64,000 bases of DNA from Vibrio tasmaniensis (GCF_024347635.1 NZ_AP025510.1:1054001-1118000); one strand, 5' to 3'; positions 1 to 8,569 are shown, counted from the stretch's first letter. Translations and numbers: made by a program. The notes: generated by a model from the letters alone, not told the origin.

Positions 1-26
1 CAAACTTGGCGTCAATCGGCGGTTAA
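1..26 (+). CDS. moaA: GTP 3',8-cyclase MoaA, last codons only (partial)
   Basis: The window opens in a reading frame that ends in NLASIGG followed by TAA at 24-26. A C-terminal Gly-Gly after a short hydrophobic stretch is the known tail of MoaA, the radical-SAM enzyme of molybdopterin synthesis, where the two glycines reach the active site. The position just before moaBCDE agrees. Only seven residues are visible, so the call rests on the tail and the context. Confidence 0.6.
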
Positions 27-85
27 CCCGCTAACTACTCTAAAGCATTTTATCGCTCAGCTTCTTTAAGCTGGGTGAATAAGTC

Positions 86-353
86 TAGGGCGTGTTGCTC
101 TTTCGAGCTGATTTTTGCAGCGAGTTGCTGGGTATTTATACAAGGCAGAGGCTTTGATGTGTAGCTAGCCTACATGAGAAGCCGATAACGTAGTAGAAAT
201 GACCAGCAAACGCTGCCCGAAGGGTTCGGCTAAAAGCGTTTTACTCTTTGTTGAGGGAGATTTGCTTAGAATGACTAGGCTACTTCCCCCTCGCCGCGAT
301 TAAAACGCTTTTATCTCGAACAAAATTTAATCACGAAAGGTCAACACGCCCTA
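86..353. repeat. MITE-like element with 20-bp terminal inverted repeats
   Basis: A 268-bp segment is bounded by TAGGGCGTGTTG at 86-97 and its exact reverse complement at 342-353. The match continues inward to 20 bp with two mismatches (86-105 against 334-353). A second, internal inverted pair, TAAAAGCGTTTTA at 231-243 and its complement at 301-313, flanks a pyrimidine- and purine-skewed middle. There is no open frame of useful size. It lies between the moaA stop and the moaB ribosome site, so it separates the two parts of the moa locus. I recall similar GGGCGTGTTG-ended repeats scattered in vibrio genomes, but copy number cannot be checked here. The alternative is a structured leader of moaB. 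Confidence 0.7.
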
Positions 354-382
354 ATAATTGAAAAATTTATATAGGTGAACAA

Positions 383-895
383 ATGGGTCACGCAGAAAGC
401 AAATTTCAAGCAGCAAACATCGCAGTACTAACGGTTTCAGATACTCGTACAGAAGAAAATGATACGTCAGGTGGTTACCTAGCTGAGCATGCTAAAGAAG
501 CAGGCCACAACGTGGTTGATAAGCAAATCGTTATCGATGATATGTACAAGATTCGCGCTATCGTATCTCAGTGGATTGCTGATGACAGCGTACAAGCGAT
601 CATGATCACTGGCGGTACGGGTTTCACTTCTCGTGACAGCACCCCAGAAGCACTTAAGCCACTATTCGACAAAGAAGTAGAAGGCTTTGGTGAGCTATTC
701 CGTCAAGTGTCTTACGAAGAGATTGGTACATCGACAATTCAATCTCGTGCGATTGCGGGCTTTGCTAACCACACAGTAATCTTTGCGATGCCTGGTTCTA
801 CTGGTGCTTGTCGCACGGGTTGGACTAAGATCATCAAGCAACAGATGGATGCTAGCCACCGTCCTTGCAATTTCATGCCACACCTTTCTGTATAA
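383..895 (+). CDS. moaB: Molybdenum cofactor biosynthesis protein B
   Basis: The product has 170 residues, the same as the enterobacterial protein. It belongs to the MoaB/MogA family, which adenylylates molybdopterin or binds it as a trimer or hexamer in the cytoplasm. Near the N terminus it carries VLTVSDTR, then [12 protein letters not shown] (the TGGTG loop that binds the pterin phosphate), and later the [12 protein letters not shown] loop. It starts at an ATG behind GGTGAAC and is followed at 12 nt by moaC. The MITE-like element lies in its upstream region, so it may be transcribed from inside or beyond that element. In bacteria with MogA the exact role of MoaB is less certain. Confidence 0.93.
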   Translation: MGHAESKFQAANIAVLTVSDTRTEENDTSGGYLAEHAKEAGHNVVDKQIVIDDMYKIRAIVSQWIADDSVQAIMITGGTGFTSRDSTPEALKPLFDKEVEGFGELFRQVSYEEIGTSTIQSRAIAGFANHTVIFAMPGSTGACRTGWTKIIKQQMDASHRPCNFMPHLSV

Positions 896-907
896 GGTGG
901 TTTGAGC

Positions 908-1387
908 ATGAGCCAATTTACCCACATTAATGCGTCTGGCGAAGCGAACATGGTCGATGTATCGGCTAAAGCAGAGACAGTACGTGAGGCGAGAGCAGAA
1001 GCTTTCGTTCAAATGTCAGCAGAAACGCTAGAACTGATTGTTTCTGGCAGCCACCATAAAGGTGATGTTTTTGCGACGGCACGTATTGCTGGCATCCAAG
1101 CGGCTAAGAAAACGTGGGACTTGATTCCACTGTGTCACCCTCTACTACTAACTAAAGTAGAAGTGCAGCTAGAAGCTATCGAGTCTGAAAACAAGGTTCG
1201 CATTGAATCTGTTTGTAAACTTGCGGGTAAGACGGGCGTGGAGATGGAAGCGCTTACGGCTGCTTCCGTTGCTGCGCTAACGATTTACGATATGTGTAAA
1301 GCCGTTCAAAAAGACATTGTTATCGAAAATGTACGCCTGTTAGAGAAGACGGGCGGTAAATCTGGTCACTTCAAGGTGGAATCATGA
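908..1387 (+). CDS. moaC: Cyclic pyranopterin monophosphate synthase
   Basis: MoaC turns the MoaA product into cyclic pyranopterin monophosphate, the second half of the first step of Moco synthesis. Visible family motifs are [16 protein letters not shown] at the N terminus, LIPLCHPL (the active-site CHP segment), [10 protein letters not shown], and the C-terminal [10 protein letters not shown], which contains the catalytic lysine region. The length of 159 residues is typical. An in-frame TTG at 902 is only one base from the AAGGTGG ribosome site (894-900), whereas ATG 908 has seven bases of spacing and gives the family N terminus, so 908 is chosen. Its stop overlaps the moaD start, which implies coupled translation. 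Confidence 0.96.
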   Translation: MSQFTHINASGEANMVDVSAKAETVREARAEAFVQMSAETLELIVSGSHHKGDVFATARIAGIQAAKKTWDLIPLCHPLLLTKVEVQLEAIESENKVRIESVCKLAGKTGVEMEALTAASVAALTIYDMCKAVQKDIVIENVRLLEKTGGKSGHFKVES

Positions 1388-1629
1388 TTACTGTACTGTT
1401 CTTTGCTCAAACTCGTGAACTTGTCGGTGTCGATAGCCTAGAAGTCGATGCACAATTCAATACTATTGAAGCGATTCGCAGCCACCTTGTAACACAAGAA
1501 GGCAAATGGGATATCGCATTGGAAGAGGGCAAACTTCTGGCTGCACTTAACCAATCAATCGTACCTTTGACAACTGAAGTGAAAGACGGCGATGAAGTGG
1601 CTTTCTTCCCACCTGTTACTGGAGGTTAG
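1384..1629 (+). CDS. moaD: Molybdopterin synthase small subunit (sulfur carrier)
   Basis: This 81-residue protein has the ubiquitin-like fold of MoaD. It ends in FFPPVTGG, and the terminal Gly-Gly becomes the thiocarboxylate that donates sulfur to precursor Z inside the MoaD-MoaE complex. The start ATG shares bases with the moaC stop (ATGA), and the stop lies two bases before moaE. The tight packing fits equal production of the two synthase subunits. Nothing is missing compared with the family. Confidence 0.96.
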   Translation: MITVLFFAQTRELVGVDSLEVDAQFNTIEAIRSHLVTQEGKWDIALEEGKLLAALNQSIVPLTTEVKDGDEVAFFPPVTGG

Positions 1630-1631
1630 CC

Positions 1632-2105
1632 ATGAACGACTCTCGAGTTATTGATCCAAGAGTAGTCGTTACTGCAGAAGATTTTTCTGTGGGTGACGAA
1701 TACGATTATCTAGCTCAAGGCACAGCTGCAGGAGCGGTAGTGACGTTTGTTGGTAAAGTTCGCGACATGAACCTTGGCGACAACGTGATTGGTTTGTCTC
1801 TAGAGCACTATCCGGGTATGACAGAGAAGTCGCTGAGCGAGATCTGTGATCAAGCTGAAGCGCGCTGGCCTATTCAGAAGATGCGAGTGATTCACCGTGT
1901 TGGTGACCTAGATATCGGTGACCAGATTGTTTACGTTGGTGTATCCAGTGCGCACCGAGGGGCTGCCTTCGAAGCGTGCGAGTTTGTTATGGACTTCCTC
2001 AAAACCAAAGCGCCGTTTTGGAAAAAAGAACGTACTACGGAAACCACTCGTTGGGTAGACTCGCGAGATTCAGATGCTAAGGCTGCAGAGCGTTGGGAAA
2101 AATAG
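1632..2105 (+). CDS. moaE: Molybdopterin synthase catalytic subunit
   Basis: MoaE forms a heterotetramer with MoaD and inserts the two dithiolene sulfurs. Characteristic pieces are GAVVTFVGKVRD near residue 40, LEHYPGMTEKSL, HRVGDLDIGD with VGVSSAHR, and the lysine-bearing FLKTKAPFWKKE that holds the active-site lysines. The protein has 157 residues, slightly longer than the 150 of E. coli because of the N-terminal lead. It is the last gene of the cluster, and a factor-independent terminator follows 88 nt later. Confidence 0.96.
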   Translation: MNDSRVIDPRVVVTAEDFSVGDEYDYLAQGTAAGAVVTFVGKVRDMNLGDNVIGLSLEHYPGMTEKSLSEICDQAEARWPIQKMRVIHRVGDLDIGDQIVYVGVSSAHRGAAFEACEFVMDFLKTKAPFWKKERTTETTRWVDSRDSDAKAAERWEK

Positions 2106-2192
2106 CCCGCTAAAATTTCAGTCACGTTTTTAAATAGTGGAACTGATATATACAGTCCTGACGAAATTAGTAGACCTTATTTAAATAAACAG

Positions 2193-2219
2193 AAGCCGAC
2201 TCTCTAAGTCGGCTTTTTT
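2193..2219 (+). terminator. Terminator of moaBCDE
   Basis: AAGCCGAC (2193-2200) pairs with GTCGGCTT (2208-2215) around a seven-base loop and runs into six thymines. It is the only terminator between moaE and the opp leader. Confidence 0.88.
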
Positions 2220-2788
2220 GTACTTGTTATGACGTTATATATGAATAAATTGTATTTTAATGAATCATTAAGTATTTTCTGTGAATATAAATTCTTATAA
2301 CAAACTAGCCCTTATTGGTGCAGTATTTCTTCTGTTTTGGTGCAGTGCATTATGCTGTTTTGTATAAAGTGATAACCCTCACAAATAGTACAGTCTATTT
2401 AGGGGATATGTGATGTGCACTTAGATTTAATGTGGCATTAATGTTAACTTATTAAAGGTGTTCTAGCATAAGATGCTAAAAAAAAGTATCAACACAGATA
2501 CATCAACACTAAAGGCTGTTGTTTAATAACTCTCTATGTGTAACTCACTATTCATTAGGGTTTTATTAGATATTTACACTGATACCTTGAGTATTTCGGA
2601 GAATTATCCGATTTTTTGCGACTTGTTTATGGCAAATTACTTCAATGGTTGATAGTGTGTGCCTCAATCTTTGTAAGGTTTTAGATTTTTATGCTTATAT
2701 TTTAAGCTAAATAAATCTAAATCACTGCCGTTCAGTGAACTTAGCAAAGAAGTCATGGATGCAATACGAAAAACTTGGAGTTTATTAA
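2220..2788 (+). promoter_or_regulatory. Long AT-rich leader region of the opp operon
   Basis: There is no convincing gene between the moaE terminator and oppA. The stretch is AT-rich. Two sites stand out. One is a CRP-like core at 2368-2383. The other is a short hairpin TCGGA/TCCGA (2596-2611) followed by six thymines, which looks like a weak terminator and could attenuate opp transcription or end a short RNA. The oppA ribosome site is GGAG about 10 bases before the ATG. Confidence 0.5.
2368..2383. promoter_or_regulatory. Candidate CRP-cAMP site upstream of oppA
   Basis: The core reads GTGA-TAACCC-TCAC with A on both outer sides, a perfect match to the two conserved half-sites of the CRP operator. 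It lies about 405 bases before the oppA start. CRP control of opp would be plausible for peptide use under carbon limitation. The distance means that the transcription start would have to lie far upstream of oppA. Confidence 0.5.
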
Positions 2789-4420
2789 ATGTACAAGAAT
2801 AAAATCACTCAGGCCCTTCTTCTAGGTGCTGGTTTGGCAGTGGCTGCCACTTCTACTCTTTCTATCGCTGCTGAAGTTCCAGCAGGTACAGAACTAGCAA
2901 AAGTTCAGGAACTTGTTCGCGGTAACGGTACTGAAGTTGCGACTATCGACCCACACAAATCTCAAGGTGTACCAGAATCTCACGTAATTCGTGATCTTCT
3001 AGAAGGTCTAGTGAACCAGGACGGTGAAGGTAATACTATCCCTGGTGTTGCTGAGAGCTGGGAAACGACAGACAACAAAACATTCACTTTCCACCTACGC
3101 AAAGATGCAAAATGGTCTAACGGCGATCCTGTAACAGCTGAAGATTTCGTTTACAGCTGGAAACGTGCAGTTGATCCTGCCACTGCTTCTCCATACGCTT
3201 GGTACATGGAATATACCAAGATGGTGAATGCGAAAGACATCGTAGCCGGTAAGAAAGACAAGAGTGAGCTAGGCGTTAAAGCTGTAGATGCAAACACACT
3301 TGTTGTTGAATTAGAAACAGCGGTACCATACTTCGTAATGATGATGGGCCACACAACAGTGAAGCCAGTACACAAGGCAACTGTTGAAAAATTCGGTGAC
3401 CAATGGACTAAGCCTGGTAACTTCGTAGGTAACGGCGCATTTTCTGTTGATAAGTGGGTTGTTAACGAACGTCTAGTTCTAAAGCGTAACGACCAATACT
3501 GGAACAACGATAAAACTGTTCTAAACAAAGTAACCTTCCTACCAATCGAAAACCAAGTTGCGGAAATGAACCGTTTCCTATCTGGTGAAATCGACTTCAC
3601 AAATGAACTTCCAACTGAGCACTTCAAGCGTCTTAAGAAAGAGCACGCAGAAGACGTATCTGTAGCCGGTAACTTGTGTACTTACTACTACATCTTCAAC
3701 ACGAAGAAAGCGCCATTTGATGACGTTCGCGTACGTAAGGCGATCTCTTACGCAATTGACCGTGACATCGTGACTGGCGCTATCTTAGCGCAAGGTCAAA
3801 AACCAGCATATTTCCTGACGCCTGAAATCACAGCGGGCTTCGATCCTGAGCTTCCTCAGTACGGTACAATGTCTCAAAAAGAACGTAACGTAGAAGCGGC
3901 ACGTCTTCTTGAAGAAGCGGGTTACGGTAAAGACAATCCACTAAACTTCAACCTACTTTACAACACTTCTGAAAACCACAAGAAGATTGCTGTAGCACTA
4001 GGTTCTATGTGGAAGAAAACACTGGGTCTTAAAGTTACACTTGAAAACCAAGAGTGGAAAACTTACCTATCTTCTAAAGATTCTGGTGACTTCGAAGTAG
4101 CTCGTGCTGGTTGGTGTGGTGACTACAATGAAGCGTCGTCATTCCTTACGCTAATGAAGAGTAACAACACTACCGGTGGTGTTCACTACGACAGCGCGGC
4201 TTACGATCAAATCATTGATAAAGCACTGAACTCGACTTCAGAAGAAGAGCGTAAAGCACTTTACCTTGAAGCTGAGGCGCTAATGGCTAACGATATGCCT
4301 ATCGCACCTATCTATCAATACGTGAAATCACGTCTACTAAATCCGCACGTTGGTGGCTTCCCTACGAACAACGCGGAAGATAAGATCTTCTCGAAAGACT
4401 TATACATCAAGGCTCAATAA
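2789..4420 (+). CDS. oppA: Oligopeptide ABC transporter, periplasmic binding protein
   Basis: OppA captures peptides in the periplasm and hands them to OppBC. The 543-residue product starts with a positively charged stretch and a hydrophobic signal segment ending in SIAA, with cleavage expected near residue 28. Family SBP_bac_5 features follow: VPESHVIRDLLEGLVNQD, WSNGDPVTAEDFVYSWKR, and AISYAIDRDIV in the second lobe. The length equals that of E. coli OppA. It is the first gene of oppABCDF and is likely the most highly expressed, since an intercistronic stem-loop follows it. It could favour other peptides, such as murein peptides, but the full operon argues for OppA. Confidence 0.95.
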   Translation: MYKNKITQALLLGAGLAVAATSTLSIAAEVPAGTELAKVQELVRGNGTEVATIDPHKSQGVPESHVIRDLLEGLVNQDGEGNTIPGVAESWETTDNKTFTFHLRKDAKWSNGDPVTAEDFVYSWKRAVDPATASPYAWYMEYTKMVNAKDIVAGKKDKSELGVKAVDANTLVVELETAVPYFVMMMGHTTVKPVHKATVEKFGDQWTKPGNFVGNGAFSVDKWVVNERLVLKRNDQYWNNDKTVLNKVTFLPIENQVAEMNRFLSGEIDFTNELPTEHFKRLKKEHAEDVSVAGNLCTYYYIFNTKKAPFDDVRVRKAISYAIDRDIVTGAILAQGQKPAYFLTPEITAGFDPELPQYGTMSQKERNVEAARLLEEAGYGKDNPLNFNLLYNTSENHKKIAVALGSMWKKTLGLKVTLENQEWKTYLSSKDSGDFEVARAGWCGDYNEASSFLTLMKSNNTTGGVHYDSAAYDQIIDKALNSTSEEERKALYLEAEALMANDMPIAPIYQYVKSRLLNPHVGGFPTNNAEDKIFSKDLYIKAQ

Positions 4421-4463
4421 GCTTCGATTCTAAAAAGTTAATATAACTATAACGATACAGACA

Positions 4464-4488
4464 CTACATGCGTAATACGCGCATGTAG
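4464..4488 (+). promoter_or_regulatory. Intercistronic stem-loop between oppA and oppB
   Basis: CTACATGCG (4464-4472) pairs perfectly with CGCATGTAG (4480-4488) across a seven-base loop. Only a mixed pyrimidine stretch follows, not a clean T-run. Such loops after a binding-protein gene are known to protect its mRNA and to reduce read-through, giving more binding protein than permease. Confidence 0.7.
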
Positions 4489-4531
4489 CGTCTTTCTAAT
4501 TTTAATTGTCACAGACTGAAAGAGTGAGTTT

Positions 4532-5452
4532 ATGCTTAAATTCATTATGAAAAGGATATTTGAAGCGATTCCAACGATGTTGGTGTTGATCACTATATCT
4601 TTCTTTCTCATGCGTTTCGCACCGGGTAACCCGTTTTCAAGCGAGCGTCCATTACCGCCAGAAGTTATGGCTAACATCGAAGCTAAATACGGCTTAGATA
4701 AACCAGTATTTGAACAGTACACCACGTACTTAACCAACATCCTTCAGGGTGATTTTGGTCCATCTTTCAAATATCAAGATTACACAGTAAATGAGCTGAT
4801 TGCTGTAGCACTTCCAGTATCTGCGAAGGTAGGCTTCGTTGCCTTTATCTTTACGCTAATTATGGGGGTCACCGTCGGTACTATAGCCGCGTTGAAGCAC
4901 AATACCTGGGTCGACTACACCATAATGTCGACTGCCATGCTCGGGGTGGTGATGCCATCCTTCGTGTTGGCACCAGCGCTTATTTACCTTTTCTCCCTGC
5001 ACTGGAATATATTCCCAGCAGGTGGTTGGCATGGCGGCACCTTCGCGTACATCGTGCTACCTGTTATTGCGATGTCTCTTCTCTATGTCGCTACCTTTGC
5101 GCGTATCACTCGCGGTAGCATGATTGAAACTCTAAATAGTAACTTTATCCGTACTGCTCGAGCTAAAGGTCTAAGTTACCGTTATATCGTTCTTAAACAT
5201 GCGCTTAAGCCAGCAATGCTACCTGTTGTTTCATACATGGGACCTGCGTTCGTAGGTATCATCACAGGTTCAGTTGTTGTTGAAACCATCTTCGGCCTGC
5301 CAGGTATCGGTAAGCTGTTTGTTAACGCCGCGTTTAACCGTGACTACTCGTTAGTAATGGGTGTAACCATTTTGATTGGTTTCCTATTCATCTTATTCAA
5401 CGCAATTGTTGATATTTTACTAGCGCTTATTGACCCGAAAATTCGCTACTAA
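4532..5452 (+). CDS. oppB: Oligopeptide ABC transporter permease OppB
   Basis: This inner-membrane subunit has 306 residues, the usual length, with six predicted membrane spans. The first span begins at residue 11, and the GxxxG-rich spans are followed by the EAA loop, visible as FIRTARAKGLSYRYIVLKHA around residue 205, which docks with OppD or OppF. The C terminus, ALIDPKIRY, is typical of OppB/DppB. It follows oppA after 111 bases holding the stem-loop, and oppC starts 9 bases after its stop. Confidence 0.95.
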   Translation: MLKFIMKRIFEAIPTMLVLITISFFLMRFAPGNPFSSERPLPPEVMANIEAKYGLDKPVFEQYTTYLTNILQGDFGPSFKYQDYTVNELIAVALPVSAKVGFVAFIFTLIMGVTVGTIAALKHNTWVDYTIMSTAMLGVVMPSFVLAPALIYLFSLHWNIFPAGGWHGGTFAYIVLPVIAMSLLYVATFARITRGSMIETLNSNFIRTARAKGLSYRYIVLKHALKPAMLPVVSYMGPAFVGIITGSVVVETIFGLPGIGKLFVNAAFNRDYSLVMGVTILIGFLFILFNAIVDILLALIDPKIRY

Positions 5453-5461
5453 CAGGGACGC

Positions 5462-6370
5462 ATGGTTATGTTGAAGAAAAAAGAAAACTTAGAAGCGATC
5501 GAAAAATTCTCTGAGAGTTTGGAAATTGAAGGTCGTAGTTTGTGGCAGGACGCGCGTATTCGTTTTATGCGCAACAAAGCGGCAATGATCAGTCTGTTTA
5601 TTCTGACGATCATGGTGCTATCAGTAATTTTCTTGCCTATGCTGGCGCAGCATGCTTACGATGATACTGACTGGTACGCAATGCACGTTGGTCCAAATGC
5701 GGATCACTGGTTTGGTACCGACAGTTTAGGTCGTGACTTATATGTTCGTACAATGATTGGCGGCCGTATTTCTCTTATGGTTGGTGTGATGGGCGCATTT
5801 GTAGCGGTACTGATTGGTACGCTTTACGGTGCAGCTTCAGGCTTCATTGGCGGTCGTACTGACCGAGTGATGATGCGTATCCTAGAGATCTTGTACGCTG
5901 TACCATTCATGTTCCTTGTGATCGTACTGGTAACATTCTTTGGTCGTAATATAGTACTTATCTTTGTTGCTATCGGTGCTATTGCTTGGCTCGACATGGC
6001 GCGTATTGTACGTGGTCAAACGTTGAGTCTACGTAGTAAAGAATTCATTGAGGCTGCTCACGTATGTGGTGTAAGCAAATGGAAGATCATTACACGTCAC
6101 ATCGTACCAAACGTATTAGGTATTGTTGCAGTTTACTCAACGCTACTTATTCCAAGCATGATCCTTACTGAATCATTCTTATCTTTCCTTGGTCTTGGTG
6201 TTCAAGAGCCTATGACAAGTTGGGGCGCACTGTTACAAGAAGGTTCGCAAACAATGGAAGTTGCTATTTGGCAACTGGCATTCCCGGCGGCATTCATGGT
6301 AGTTACGCTGTTCTGCTTTAACTACGTAGGTGATGGTCTGCGCGACGCGCTTGATCCAAAAGACAGATAA
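5462..6370 (+). CDS. oppC: Oligopeptide ABC transporter permease OppC
   Basis: This is the second permease subunit, 302 residues, with a longer cytoplasmic N terminus before the first span at about residue 40 and the periplasmic HWFGTDSLGRDLYVR motif typical of OppC/DppC. The EAA loop reads EFIEAAHVCGVSKWKIITRH. The C terminus DGLRDALDPKDR is the family signature. Two starts compete: ATG 5462 and ATG 5468. The AGGGA ribosome site at 5454-5458 lies closer to the usual spacing for 5468, so the true N terminus may be two residues shorter. Confidence 0.95.
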   Translation: MVMLKKKENLEAIEKFSESLEIEGRSLWQDARIRFMRNKAAMISLFILTIMVLSVIFLPMLAQHAYDDTDWYAMHVGPNADHWFGTDSLGRDLYVRTMIGGRISLMVGVMGAFVAVLIGTLYGAASGFIGGRTDRVMMRILEILYAVPFMFLVIVLVTFFGRNIVLIFVAIGAIAWLDMARIVRGQTLSLRSKEFIEAAHVCGVSKWKIITRHIVPNVLGIVAVYSTLLIPSMILTESFLSFLGLGVQEPMTSWGALLQEGSQTMEVAIWQLAFPAAFMVVTLFCFNYVGDGLRDALDPKDR

Positions 6371-6421
6371 AGAAATAGCAAATAAAAATACAAAAGCTAT
6401 AAAAGATTGAAGGAAGCAATG

Positions 6422-7393
6422 ATGAGCTTATTAGATGTCAAAGATCTGCGCGTCGAATTTACCACGCAAGATGGTATCGTAACCGCAGTAAACGACCTGA
6501 ACTTCTCACTCAACCAAGGCGAAACGCTGGGTATTGTTGGTGAGTCGGGTTCGGGTAAATCTCAAACGGTATTTGCACTGATGGGCCTGCTGGCGAAGAA
6601 CGGCATCATCTCAGGTAGCGCAAAGTTTGAAGGCAATGAAATTCTTAACCTGCCTGAAAAAGAACTGAACAAAGTACGTGCTGAACAGATCGCGATGATC
6701 TTCCAAGATCCAATGACGTCACTGAATCCTTACATGAAAGTATGCGATCAGTTGATGGAAGTACTTATGCTGCATAAAGGTATGGGTAAAGCAGAAGCGT
6801 TCGAAGAATCAGTACGTATGCTCGAAGCAGTGAAAATCCCTGAAGCACGCAAGCGTATCACCATGTACCCGCATGAGTTTTCGGGCGGTATGCGTCAGCG
6901 TGTGATGATCGCAATGGCACTGCTGTGTCGTCCTAAATTGCTTATCGCTGATGAACCAACAACCGCTTTGGATGTGACCATTCAAGCGCAAATCATGGAA
7001 TTGCTGAACGAGCTTAAAGATGAGTTCAATACGGCAATCATCATGATTACCCATGACTTGGGTGTTGTTGCTGGTTCGTGTGACAAAGTACTTGTCATGT
7101 ACGCGGGTCGTACAATGGAATATGGCACGGTTGATGAAATCTTCTACGAGCCAAGCCACCCTTATGCCGAAGGCCTGCTTAAAGCGATTCCTCGTTTGGA
7201 TACCGAAGGTGAAATTCTACCGACGATTCCAGGTAACCCACCTAACTTACTTCGCCTACCAACAGGTTGTCCTTACCAAGACCGTTGTCACCGTGTAATG
7301 GACCGTTGTAAGCAAGAAGCACCAATTCTACAGCCATTTGCTAAAGATCGTCAGCGTGCTTGTTTTTCAGACTGGGAGACTTGGACAAAATGA
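6422..7393 (+). CDS. oppD: Oligopeptide ABC transporter ATPase OppD
   Basis: This cytoplasmic ATPase powers OppBC. Walker A is GESGSGKS near residue 40, the signature is FSGGMRQRV, Walker B is LLIADEPTTALD, and the switch histidine is in MITHDLGVV. The C-terminal oligopeptide/dipeptide extension carries CPYQDRC, with cysteines of the type that bind an iron-sulfur cluster in related DppD proteins. An upstream in-frame TTG (6407) and ATG (6419) sit on or too near the AAGGAAG ribosome site, so ATG 6422 (MSLLDVKD) is chosen, giving 323 residues. Its last bases overlap the oppF start. Confidence 0.95.
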   Translation: MSLLDVKDLRVEFTTQDGIVTAVNDLNFSLNQGETLGIVGESGSGKSQTVFALMGLLAKNGIISGSAKFEGNEILNLPEKELNKVRAEQIAMIFQDPMTSLNPYMKVCDQLMEVLMLHKGMGKAEAFEESVRMLEAVKIPEARKRITMYPHEFSGGMRQRVMIAMALLCRPKLLIADEPTTALDVTIQAQIMELLNELKDEFNTAIIMITHDLGVVAGSCDKVLVMYAGRTMEYGTVDEIFYEPSHPYAEGLLKAIPRLDTEGEILPTIPGNPPNLLRLPTGCPYQDRCHRVMDRCKQEAPILQPFAKDRQRACFSDWETWTK

Positions 7394-8376
7394 GTAAAGA
7401 ATTACTATTAGATATTAAAGACCTAAAAGTTCACTTTAGCATTGCGGCTAAGTCTGCTTGGCCTTGGGCGAAACCATCAAACCTTAAAGCGGTTGATGGG
7501 GTTGATGTTCACCTTTACGAAGGCGAAACGCTAGGTGTAGTAGGTGAGTCTGGTTGCGGGAAATCGACTTTTGCACGCGCGATTATCGGCCTAGTTGAAG
7601 CGACAGAAGGTCAAGTGATGTGGTTAGGTCAAGACCTGACTAAGATGCAAGAAGTGAAACGTCGTGAGACTCGTAAAGAGATTCAGATGATCTTCCAAGA
7701 CCCACTAGCATCGCTTAACCCGCGTATGTCAGTTGGCGATATCATTGCTGAGCCTCTCGAGACTTTCTACCCTGAGCTTTCTAAACAGGAAGTGAAGGAC
7801 AGAGTGAAAGAGATGATGGCAAAGGTTGGTCTGCTACCCAATGTAATTAACCGTTACCCGCATGAGTTCTCTGGTGGTCAATGTCAGCGTATCGGTATTG
7901 CACGTGCGCTTATCCTGAAACCTAAGATGATCATCTGTGATGAACCTGTTTCTGCACTGGATGTATCAATTCAAGCTCAAGTAGTTAACCTTCTTAAGGA
8001 ACTACAGAAAGAACTTGGTTTGTCTTTGGTTTTCATCGCGCACGATTTGTCAGTGGTTAAACACATCTCTGACCGTGTATTGGTGATGTACCTAGGTAAC
8101 GCAGTAGAGCTTGGTGAATCAGATGCCTTATTCTCTGACCCTAAGCACCCGTACACTAAAGCGTTGATGTCTGCAGTTCCGATTCCAGACCCTCGCCTAG
8201 AGCGCAGCAAAACCATTCAAATGTTGGAAGGTGATTTACCGTCGCCAATTAATCCGCCATCAGGTTGTGTGTTCCGTACTCGCTGCCCTGAAGCAACCGA
8301 GGCGTGTGCGCAAACTAAGCCAACCATTCAAGGTGATGACGTTCACGCAGTATCTTGCTTGCACGTACAAGTCTAG
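7390..8376 (+). CDS. oppF: Oligopeptide ABC transporter ATPase OppF
   Basis: This is the second ATPase of the importer, 328 residues. Walker A is GESGCGKS, the signature is FSGGQCQRI, Walker B is MIICDEPVSALD, and the H-loop is FIAHDLSVV. The C-terminal domain has FRTRCPEATEAC. The ATG overlaps the oppD stop (ATGA), so translation is probably coupled; the open frame can be read from 7360 but that lies inside oppD. It closes the operon, and a strong terminator follows. Confidence 0.95.
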   Translation: MSKELLLDIKDLKVHFSIAAKSAWPWAKPSNLKAVDGVDVHLYEGETLGVVGESGCGKSTFARAIIGLVEATEGQVMWLGQDLTKMQEVKRRETRKEIQMIFQDPLASLNPRMSVGDIIAEPLETFYPELSKQEVKDRVKEMMAKVGLLPNVINRYPHEFSGGQCQRIGIARALILKPKMIICDEPVSALDVSIQAQVVNLLKELQKELGLSLVFIAHDLSVVKHISDRVLVMYLGNAVELGESDALFSDPKHPYTKALMSAVPIPDPRLERSKTIQMLEGDLPSPINPPSGCVFRTRCPEATEACAQTKPTIQGDDVHAVSCLHVQV

Positions 8377-8411
8377 AGCCTATTTAAAACGGTTCAGCCT
8401 GTGACAGGCTT

Positions 8412-8444
8412 AAGCGCAACTTTTTTATGAGTTGCGCTTTTTTT
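8412..8444 (+). terminator. Terminator of oppABCDF
   Basis: AAGCGCAACT (8412-8421) pairs with AGTTGCGCTT (8430-8439), and the run of thymines reaches 8444. It is a perfect ten-base stem. Confidence 0.92.
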
Positions 8445-8493
8445 GTGCCCCAAATTTCTCGTGAACAACCTCCTTCAAATAATTTGAACAACT

Positions 8494-8533
8494 AAGCCAA
8501 CTTCTTCTAGTTTTGAAAAAGTTGGCTTTTTTT
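8494..8533 (+). terminator. Second stem-loop with T-run, at the edge of the GST leader
   Basis: AAGCCAACTT (8494-8503) pairs with AAGTTGGCTT (8519-8528 region) and is followed by a T-run to 8533. It could be a back-up opp terminator or an attenuator of the next gene. A TATACT (8533-8538) that could serve as a -10 box overlaps its end, so the GST promoter may sit within the terminator. Confidence 0.7.
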
Positions 8534-8569
8534 ATACTAGAGAGAAGTATGGATGACAGAGGTTTGGAT

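Noticed and set aside
27..382. Molybdenum cofactor riboswitch before moaB
   Set aside because: Moco riboswitches usually precede moaA, which is outside the window. The region here is accounted for by the inverted-repeat element, and I could not fold a riboswitch core.
2465..2487. Hairpin TAGCAT/ATGCTA followed by A-run as a terminator
   Set aside because: The adenines follow on the plus strand, and on the minus strand the thymines come before the stem. Neither orientation gives a terminator.
3151..3627. Open frame of 158 codons opposite oppA
   Set aside because: oppA is a full, clear family member. The antisense product has no recognisable motif and is a by-product of codon bias.
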